Source: Thioalkalivibrio nitratireducens DSM 14787
GTDB taxonomy: Bacteria; Pseudomonadota; Gammaproteobacteria; Ectothiorhodospirales; Ectothiorhodospiraceae
Direction of reading: 5' to 3'
DNA length: 64,000 bases
Assembly: GCF_000321415.2 (NCBI RefSeq)
Contig: NC_019902.2
Location: 806,001 to 870,000 of the forward strand
Shown: piece by piece, positions 58,146 through 64,000 of the stretch
Layout of the letters: every line of letters starts with the position of its first letter
How positions within the stretch are numbered: the first letter of the stretch is position 1
Notes under the pieces: model-generated
What the model was told of the DNA's origin: nothing
Seen by the model: the letters and a program-made list of their open reading frames with translations, nothing else
Database searches by the model: none
Program-made: the position numbers and the translations under genes

Positions 58146-58381
58146 AGCGAGCGTGCCCGGGTCAGGACGTCGTCTCGCCACCGGTCCGGGAGAACTCCTG
58201 GTGTCAGCACGTCCACCTCGACACCGAGCAGGTCGCTCAGCTCGGCGCGGATCGCACCGATGTCGAACAGCGAGGTTTCCTCAGTGGGGTCGACGAGGAT
58301 GTCCAGATCGCTTCCCTTGATGTCTTCCCCGAGTAGCACCGAGCCGAACATCCGGGGATTGCGGGCATGGTGACGGGCCAC
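58142..58381 (-). CDS. MNT-type nucleotidyltransferase antitoxin
   Basis: 79 residues. FGSVLLGEDIKGSDLDILVD has the GSxxxGxxxxxSDxD motif of minimal nucleotidyltransferases. The open frame extends upstream to about 58414 with family-like sequence, so the annotated start may be a shortened version. The paired HEPN toxin is truncated. Confidence 0.8.
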   Translation of the reverse strand: MARHHARNPRMFGSVLLGEDIKGSDLDILVDPTEETSLFDIGAIRAELSDLLGVEVDVLTPGVLPDRWRDDVLTRARSL

Positions 58382-58482
58382 GATCTGCTGGATCGTCTCT
58401 CGGTGTTCCTGCTAATGCGATGGAAGGCTTCATGCTACCGCTCCCCAATCAGGTGCTCCACGTTGACTGTACTTCGGTGTGG

Positions 58483-58959
58483 TCAGGTTGACGGCACGGC
58501 CACCCGGCCGGAGTGCAGTTCCTCGGTGGTTGCAGGTCTCAGGTCGAGAACCTCAAGCTCGACCCGCAGGGTTTTCCCCGCCAGCGGATGGTTGCCGTCG
58601 AGCAGAGCGCCGCGTTGGGTCAGTCTGACGACGCGAAGCTGGAAGGCCGGGCGGTCGCCGGTGCCGCTGTACAGCGGTGTCCCCGGTTCCAGCTTGGTAC
58701 CGGGGGGCAGGTTCTCGCGCACGGTTTCGAACACGAGTTCGGGGCGGTGGGCGCCGAACGCCTGGTCCGGGCTCAGCGTCAGTGAGCTGGCAAAGCCCTT
58801 CCGCTGGCCAGCGAGTGCCGCTTCGATTGCGGGCAGCACGCTCGCGCGGCCGTGCAGGTAGACCATCGGGCCGCTGCGTTCGCTGTCGTCCACCGTCTCG
58901 CCGTTCTCGTCGCTGAAGCGGTAGCGGACCGTGACGACGCTGTCCGTGACGATGTGCAT
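58483..58959 (-). CDS. FKBP-type peptidyl-prolyl isomerase, SlyD-like
   Basis: 158 residues. VVTVRYRFSDENGETVDDSE, YLHGRASVLPAIEAALAGQR, and the insert-in-flap NHPLAGKTLRVELEVLDLRP are SlyD features. It lacks the His/Cys-rich metal tail of E. coli SlyD. Likely chaperone for the molybdoenzyme operon downstream. Confidence 0.88.
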   Translation of the reverse strand: MHIVTDSVVTVRYRFSDENGETVDDSERSGPMVYLHGRASVLPAIEAALAGQRKGFASSLTLSPDQAFGAHRPELVFETVRENLPPGTKLEPGTPLYSGTGDRPAFQLRVVRLTQRGALLDGNHPLAGKTLRVELEVLDLRPATTEELHSGRVAVPST

Positions 58960-58981
58960 CAGGTGGGCTCCTGTGGGGATC

Positions 58982-59527
58982 TCAACGGGATTCGGGGCGG
59001 CGGCGCTTATGCCATTGCCACCATACCACCAAGGGCACCAGCAGGATCGCGATCAGGATCAGGGGCTCCACCACCCTGCGGTAGATGGGCGCCGGATACG
59101 TCCGCGCGAGATGCGCGGCGATCACCGCGCGGTCGCCGGGTTCCAGGTGCGCACCATTGAACCGCTGCATGCGTAGTGCCACGAGCTCCCATCCGAGGCG
59201 CGTCCGTGGGCGCTCCAGCAGGTCGTCCATGCGGTGGCAGCCCAGGCAGCGTGCCTCGGTCAGGCGCACGGGGTAGGGGCGTGCTGCGAGCTCCGCTTCC
59301 CGTTGTCGGCGGGCCTCGGCCTCCTGCCGCGCCTGCTCCTCGGCGCGTCGCCGTGCCTCTTCGATCTGTCGCTGCACGGCCTCCTGGCGGCGTTCGCGCT
59401 CCTCGTCGGTCAGGTCCGGCTCGACCGGAGGCAGGTACGGGTCGATATCCAGGCCGGCCGACACGTGGCCTGCAATGAGCAGCAGGATCACGGCGGGTGC
59501 CAGCGTGGCGGGTCTCCGACGGGACAA
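58982..59527 (-). CDS. Membrane-anchored monohaem c-type cytochrome
   Basis: 181 residues. Signal peptide (ATLAPAVILLLIAGHVSAG), a highly charged coiled coil (RRQEAVQRQIEEARRRAEEQ...), one haem motif CLGCH and a C-terminal membrane helix (PLILIAILLVPLVVWWQW). Likely electron carrier for the adjacent molybdoenzyme. Confidence 0.82.
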   Translation of the reverse strand: MSRRRPATLAPAVILLLIAGHVSAGLDIDPYLPPVEPDLTDEERERRQEAVQRQIEEARRRAEEQARQEAEARRQREAELAARPYPVRLTEARCLGCHRMDDLLERPRTRLGWELVALRMQRFNGAHLEPGDRAVIAAHLARTYPAPIYRRVVEPLILIAILLVPLVVWWQWHKRRRPESR

Positions 59528-59531
59528 GGCG

Positions 59532-60515
59532 TTATCGCTTCGGCGACGGTGGTGTAAGGGAGCGCATTCCCATCGTGTCCGCTCGGCAATCCGGGCATAC
59601 CGACAGGTGTTCGGTCGCGAGGCCCTGGGCCTCGAGGCGGGCGATCATGCCGGTCAGGGCCGCCCCGGCGACGAACGTGCTCCCGCAGATGCGGCAGTCG
59701 AGGCGGGCGTCGGGATTGCTGTCCGCCGCAGCATCGGGTTCCTGTTCCTGTTCCTGTTCCGATTCGGGATCGGCAGTCGATTCCCAAGGCGGGGGGGCGG
59801 GCGGCCGTTCCGACAGAAATGCCAGATCCCGCTTTAGCACGTCGGCAACGAAGCGTGTCAGTTCGGCATACGTGGGGCCCAGGCCATGTGAGTCGAGTGC
59901 CGGCAGGATCTTGCCGGCCAGTGCGTTGACCCCGGGAAGGGTGAAGCGTGCGATCAGGTTGCGGGCGTCCTGCAGCGCCTGCAGCGCGGCAGCGTCGTCG
60001 TTGCCAGCGAATTCCGCGGCACTGGCGAGCACCCAGGCCAGAAACTGGAGGTTCAGCGCCAGGTGGTCCGGCAGGTCGCGGAAATTCGGGTCGCGTTCGA
60101 GCCCGTGACGCTGGTAGTACGCCTCCATCTGCCGGGTCGATCCGCCCATGATGCCGCCATCCAGGTAGAACCCGAGGTTCAGCATGGCCGGGGCGGGTGG
60201 CGTCAGGAACAGGCGGCTGTATTCTCGGAGCAGCGACTCATCGTCCGGGATTTCGGCCAGTGCGGTACGCAGTTTCTCGATCCGGGCCGGTGTCGCCGCG
60301 GAGGCTGGCAGCTCGGCATGGAGTCCTGTCAGGTCTTCCAGCAGATCCTGGCGCAAGGCCTCGAGCATGCCCGGTGTCGACGGTGGCAAGAATGCGCGGG
60401 CCAGGCACAGGTAGGTCTCGGCCCTTGGAAGCAGCTTGTCTGGGTCCCCAGCGGTCAGGTCGCCCAGGTCAGAGCTGGGTTGGATTTCGATAGCTGCGTT
60501 AAGGCTCATGTGCAT
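59532..60515 (-). CDS. TorD-family chaperone with a zinc-finger tail
   Basis: 327 residues. TorD/DmsD-like domain: RAETYLCLARAFLPPSTP, LLREYSRLFLTPPAPA, YYQRHGLERDPNFRDLPDHL. After an acidic linker (SEQEQEQEPDAA) a C-terminal zinc-finger-like pair CRICG...CPDCR is added. Helps mature the molybdoenzyme encoded downstream. Confidence 0.85.
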   Translation of the reverse strand: MHMSLNAAIEIQPSSDLGDLTAGDPDKLLPRAETYLCLARAFLPPSTPGMLEALRQDLLEDLTGLHAELPASAATPARIEKLRTALAEIPDDESLLREYSRLFLTPPAPAMLNLGFYLDGGIMGGSTRQMEAYYQRHGLERDPNFRDLPDHLALNLQFLAWVLASAAEFAGNDDAAALQALQDARNLIARFTLPGVNALAGKILPALDSHGLGPTYAELTRFVADVLKRDLAFLSERPPAPPPWESTADPESEQEQEQEPDAAADSNPDARLDCRICGSTFVAGAALTGMIARLEAQGLATEHLSVCPDCRADTMGMRSLTPPSPKR

Positions 60516-60580
60516 TCCTTCGGATAGCTGTCAGGTCGTCTGGTTGAGGTGAGAGATCCGTGCTCCCGATTCCGCCCACC

Positions 60581-60690
60581 CGTAGGGCGGAAGAGGCCGA
60601 AGGCCGTCATCTGCCGTTCGGACCCCGGTGCTGCCCCGAGCCTCTGTGCATCCCCTCCCCCGCGGCGGATGACGATGCGGTCTGCCGCCT
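60581..60690. repeat. Dispersed palindromic repeat, copy 5
   Basis: CGTAGGGCGGAAGAGGCCGA and GGCCGTCATC, then GCGGCGGATGACGATGCGG. Between the NrfD gene and the TorD gene. Confidence 0.7.
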
Positions 60691-60750
60691 TATGCTTCTT
60701 TCATGGTCTGGGTGGCCTGCGCCATGACAGCTAGCGTTAACGTCGCGACC

Positions 60751-60890
60751 ATGCCCCATGCCCCATGCCCCATGCCCCATGCCCCATGCCCCATGCCCCA
60801 TGCCCCATGCCCCATGCCCCGTGCCCGTGCCCCGTGCCCGTGCCCCGTGCCCGTGCCCCGTGCCCGTGCCCCGTGCCCCGTGCCCCGTGG
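60751..60890. repeat. Tandem repeats ATGCCCC and GTGCCC(C)
   Basis: Ten ATGCCCC units (60751-60820), then alternating GTGCCC and GTGCCCC units, four of a 13-base pair plus two more, to 60887. It lies 83 bases from the end of the NrfD gene. Confidence 0.95.
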
Positions 60891-60975
60891 GAGCGTGCCT
60901 TGCACGCGAACGCGCCCCGGAGACCAGCCCTCGGGTCGATTGCCTTTCATGGTCAGGGGTGGCCCCATGAGCATT
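60887..60975. repeat. Dispersed repeat GTGGGAGCGTGCC, short form
   Basis: Same ends as 14351-14552 but lacking the central 106 bases. A partial related copy (TTTCATGGTCTGGGTGGCC...AGCGTTAAC) is at 60695-60745. Confidence 0.7.
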
Positions 60976-62143
60976 AGCGGGCGTCCGCCGGCGCGTCGTC
61001 CAGGCGGAACATCCAGGTACCGACCGCGTAGATCAGCAGCCCGACCCCGACTCCGAAGATCACGATGCCCCACTCGGTCAGCGACGGGGTGTAGGCGATC
61101 AGATCCGGGTACCAGGTCCCCTTCCAGAGCGGAATCAGCTGGCCGCCGACGATGTACTCGTAGCGCCCGATGAATACACCGAGCAGGACGAGCACGGAGG
61201 CGAGGACCTGGATCAGAGGTTGCACCCGCAGCTTCGGCATCAGCAGCAGGATGAAGGGCAGGACCATGCCCAGCCACAACTGCACGTGGAACCACGGTGA
61301 ATCGACGAAGTGCCGGGTCACCAGGCTGATTTCGGGCTGGTTGCTCCAAAGGCCGGTGATCACCCGGGCGACAGCCAGCACCAGTACCGTGCCCAGCAGC
61401 GCCGCGAAGATCTTCGGCATCAGGTCTGTCATCAGGTGCTTCATACGTGCGGACATCGACGTTGTCCCGAGGCGATGGGCGAAGAAGGCGAACAGGGTGG
61501 CGAACGCCACGCCGCTCAACGCCGCAGTCACCAGGAAATACACCGGCACGAAGCTGCCGTACCAGTAGGGCCGCATGGCCATCATCCCGAACACCAGTGC
61601 CAACGTGACGGCAGCGAGGCTCTCGGACACGAAGGTGGCGATGCCGACGGTCCGGCTGCGGGATGTGCTCCACTCGTCCCGGTGCAGGAGTGCCAGCTTC
61701 ACGATCATGAAGATCAGCGCGATCAGGTACCAGACGCCCATCCAGAACAGGGGTGACTGAATCTGCAGATTCAGCGGGATCGCCCACAGCATGCGGAAGG
61801 GATGCCCCAGTTCGAGCGCCAGGGAGATGAAACCGGCGATCAGTACCGTGACCGCGAGCCACAAGCAGCGTTTGGCGATCGGGTAGAAGTCCTTCCACCC
61901 GAACACCATTGCCAGAGAGGACACCATCGCCAGCCCGGTCGAGGACAGGGCCAGGAACACATACGCGACCACTGGCAGACCCCAGACAACGTTGCTGCTG
62001 GTGTTGAAAGCGGCATGGCCCTCGCTGAACAGCGGCAGCGAGGTATAGACACCCAGACCGATGGCGATCAGCGCAATCAGGAGGGTCAGGATCGGCATCC
62101 CGCCACCCCGGGGAGCGTCCTGCAGTACGGCTTCGTTACTCAT
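60974..62143 (-). CDS. NrfD/PsrC-type membrane subunit of a molybdoenzyme
   Basis: 389 residues with about ten membrane helices (from ILTLLIALIAIGLGVYTSLP). NrfD family; quinone-interacting helix pair with charged ELGHPFRMLW and PLWKGTWYPDL. Exchanges electrons with the quinone pool for the 4Fe-4S and molybdopterin subunits. Confidence 0.9.
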   Translation of the reverse strand: MSNEAVLQDAPRGGGMPILTLLIALIAIGLGVYTSLPLFSEGHAAFNTSSNVVWGLPVVAYVFLALSSTGLAMVSSLAMVFGWKDFYPIAKRCLWLAVTVLIAGFISLALELGHPFRMLWAIPLNLQIQSPLFWMGVWYLIALIFMIVKLALLHRDEWSTSRSRTVGIATFVSESLAAVTLALVFGMMAMRPYWYGSFVPVYFLVTAALSGVAFATLFAFFAHRLGTTSMSARMKHLMTDLMPKIFAALLGTVLVLAVARVITGLWSNQPEISLVTRHFVDSPWFHVQLWLGMVLPFILLLMPKLRVQPLIQVLASVLVLLGVFIGRYEYIVGGQLIPLWKGTWYPDLIAYTPSLTEWGIVIFGVGVGLLIYAVGTWMFRLDDAPADAR

Positions 62144-62155
62144 TTCTCATCTCCC

Positions 62156-62908
62156 TCAGCTCTTGGTCTTGGGGGTGAAGGCCGGGATGCCGGCGCCGGC
62201 GCCCAGGTAATAGACCTGCGGGCGGTTGCCGGTGTGATCGAGCAGGCGTACCCCGTGCTTGTCGCCGATCAGCCGGTTCACCTGGCTGGACGGGTTGTCC
62301 AGGTCGCCGAAGAAGCGCGCCTTCGGCGGGCAGGTGCGCACGCAGGCCGGCACGTACTCCTTCAGCATCGGATCGTCCTCGTCCAGATCAGGAGTGCCTG
62401 GAGGCGCCTTGCTGACCCGGTGGTAGCAGAAGGTGCATTTGGATACCACGCCGTGAGGCTGAACCCCGATGCCGCGGCGCCAGTCCTCCTCCGGGTTCTG
62501 GTACGGCGGGCTCCAGAGCTGGCCACCCTCGCCGGGGAAGATCGCGCGCAGGTCGGGCTCGAGCAGCGGTTTCTCGTCGGCATAGAAACGGACGCCGTAC
62601 GGGCACGCGATCATGCAGTACTTGCAGCCGATGCACTTGTTCCAGTCCACGAACACGATGCCGCCGGCGTCCATGTCCTTGTAGGTCGCCCGGGTCGGGC
62701 ACACGTGCACGCAGGACGGGTTCTCGCACTGCATGCAGGGGCGCGGCAGCCACTTCATCTGGCCGCTCGGGTACTGCCCCTCGTGGTAATACAGAACGTC
62801 CTGCCAGTTCTCGCCCGGCAGGGTGTTGTTCTCCATCGAACATGCGGTGGTACAGGCCTGGCAGCCCGTGCACTTGTCCAGGTCGATGACCATTCCCCAC
62901 TTCGCCAT
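62156..62908 (-). CDS. 4Fe-4S ferredoxin-like subunit (PsrB/TtrB/ArxB type)
   Basis: 250 residues with four [4Fe-4S] cysteine groups: CTGCQACTTAC, CMQCENPSCVHVCP, CIGCKYCMIACP, and CTFC with CVRTCP. Gene spacing of 12 bases from the NrfD gene. Passes electrons between the catalytic and membrane subunits. Confidence 0.93.
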   Translation of the reverse strand: MAKWGMVIDLDKCTGCQACTTACSMENNTLPGENWQDVLYYHEGQYPSGQMKWLPRPCMQCENPSCVHVCPTRATYKDMDAGGIVFVDWNKCIGCKYCMIACPYGVRFYADEKPLLEPDLRAIFPGEGGQLWSPPYQNPEEDWRRGIGVQPHGVVSKCTFCYHRVSKAPPGTPDLDEDDPMLKEYVPACVRTCPPKARFFGDLDNPSSQVNRLIGDKHGVRLLDHTGNRPQVYYLGAGAGIPAFTPKTKS

Positions 62909-62936
62909 GATTCAGCTCCTCTCGATTCGTGCAGGG

Positions 62937-64000
62937 TCAGGCCCGTTCCACCGTGACCATGCCGGCGTAGTAGCTGGCAAGGCCGGAGATCGGGTCGGAG
63001 ACGTTCTCGGTGATTTCGCCGGAGTGGCCGGGCAGGCGCCCGCGGGCCCAGCGGCCCTGCGCCCAGTGGCCGTGTTCCATCGGCATCACCAGCGTGTCGG
63101 GCCGGTTCGAGGCCACGTAACGGCAGTACGCCTCGACGAATCCGAGGTTGGAGCGGATACGCACCCTGTCGCCGTTGCGGATGCCGCGGGCGCGGGCGGT
63201 CTCGGGGTGGATTTCCAGGTAGACGGTCGTCCGGCCGCCGGCGACCGGCTGCATCAGCGCGATCGCGTGCGGGATGTTGCCGCTGCGGCCCTCGGCATGC
63301 ATCGGCGTCTTCGGGGTGACGAAGTACAGATCGCCCTCGCCGGAGGAAGTGGGTTCCACCCACTGGGGCAGCCCGACGCGGCGCGCCGGAACGCCCAGCT
63401 CACGCTGGATGTAATCGGCATGGGCCTCCAGGAAGCCTGACTTGAATTCGAACTTTCCGGAAGGAGTCTTGATCAGCTTTTCCTTGACCTCCTCCGGCGT
63501 CATCTGCCGGTTGTAGCCTTCTCCGTCCCATTCGTAGAACTCGCCGCGGAACTGGCGCCAGTGGTAGGGCTTCTTGTACCAGACCCCCTTTGCCTTCCAG
63601 CTCTCGAAGTCCCGTACACCATTGTCGCCCGGGTCGTTCTCGAAGCCCTTCGCGCGGTGGCGGAGCACATTTTCCACGTTGTCGAGCGCCTTGTAGAAAT
63701 CGCCGGTCGGCCCCTTGATCCGCTTGCCGATCTCGATCAGCGTGTCGCCGAAATGCTTGGTGTCGTAGATCGGGTCGACGGCTGGGACGCGCAGCGCGGC
63801 CATCGGCCAGCCCTCGAACGGGTAGGTGGGTGAATCCTGCAGCCGTTCCAGGTAGGTGGGTTCCGGCACGATGATGTCCGCGTACATCGCCGTCTCGCCG
63901 GGAAACGGGGAGGTGTCGATGATGAACACGTCCTTCAGGGCCTCCTCCCATACCTTCGGGTCCGGCGCCGTCCAGATCGGGTTGGTGTAGAAGAACATCG
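62937..64000 (-). CDS. Molybdopterin oxidoreductase, catalytic subunit, C-terminal part
   Basis: Runs off the right edge. Motifs: FIIDTSPFPGETAMYADIIV, VPEPTYLERLQDSPTYPFEG, TPKTPMHAEGRSGNIPHAIA, HPETARARGIRNGDRVRIRS. Belongs to the Psr/Phs/Ttr/Arr-Arx branch of molybdenum-bis-MGD enzymes; the substrate cannot be set from this part. The A-B-C-chaperone gene order resembles arxABCD and psrABC. Confidence 0.9.
   Translation of the reverse strand, partial: MFFYTNPIWTAPDPKVWEEALKDVFIIDTSPFPGETAMYADIIVPEPTYLERLQDSPTYPFEGWPMAALRVPAVDPIYDTKHFGDTLIEIGKRIKGPTGDFYKALDNVENVLRHRAKGFENDPGDNGVRDFESWKAKGVWYKKPYHWRQFRGEFYEWDGEGYNRQMTPEEVKEKLIKTPSGKFEFKSGFLEAHADYIQRELGVPARRVGLPQWVEPTSSGEGDLYFVTPKTPMHAEGRSGNIPHAIALMQPVAGGRTTVYLEIHPETARARGIRNGDRVRIRSNLGFVEAYCRYVASNRPDTLVMPMEHGHWAQGRWARGRLPGHSGEITENVSDPISGLASYYAGMVTVERA

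Noticed and set aside
60751-60890. CRISPR-like array
   Set aside because: The units are 6-7 bases with no spacers, so this is a minisatellite.
62937-64000. Sec codon in the molybdopterin subunit
   Set aside because: The part present has no in-frame UGA, and the usual Sec/Cys position lies beyond the window.

Overview
The window looks like a chromosome segment of a high-GC gammaproteobacterium, most like the sulfur-oxidising Ectothiorhodospiraceae (Thioalkalivibrio type). This is an inference from gene families, base composition and gene order; no ribosomal marker is present.

Layout. 1-501: partial ferredoxin-NADP reductase. 798-12441: a phosphate-starvation locus (phoB, phoR, three envelope/cytoplasmic genes, then pstS-pstC-pstA-pstB-phoU) with tandem PhoB sites in front of phoB and pstS. 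12481-19048: a patchwork of decayed genes (5'-nucleotidase, alpha-glucan phosphorylase, a solo insertion-sequence end), intact methyltransferase, membrane protein and pirin genes, and a higBA toxin-antitoxin pair.

19404-47400 is an accessory region. An IS91-type transposase gene is split by an IS21-family element, whose istB gene is in turn split by a RIT element (three tyrosine recombinases). Next, a large helicase/nuclease gene (possible phage defence) is split by an IS66-family element that carries a DruA-like (DUF4338) gene; 8-base target duplications are visible and the host frame is restored on removal. Then come a YceI/restriction-enzyme deletion scar, two LuxR-type regulators, a frameshifted hydrolase, three small secreted proteins and an ankyrin-repeat/trypsin-like lipoprotein. 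A 16-base palindrome (ACCCCC-4-GGGGGT) sits at the same distance from a TACATA box in front of two of these genes, with a third copy in front of another, which suggests a small LuxR-controlled exported-protein regulon. An IS3 copy, a group II intron whose maturase gene is deleted, a decayed ABC permease and a Phd/PIN toxin-antitoxin pair complete the region.

47410-56402 holds a full selenium cluster on the minus strand: selA, selB, tRNA-Sec, a PhnDCE-type ABC transporter (likely for a selenium oxyanion) and selD. 56974-64000 holds a metallo-beta-lactamase-fold protein, a nucleotidyltransferase antitoxin with a truncated HEPN partner, an FKBP isomerase, a monohaem cytochrome, a TorD-type chaperone, and the NrfD, 4Fe-4S and molybdopterin subunits of a membrane-bound respiratory molybdoenzyme. 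A dispersed palindromic repeat family occurs at five places in the non-accessory parts.
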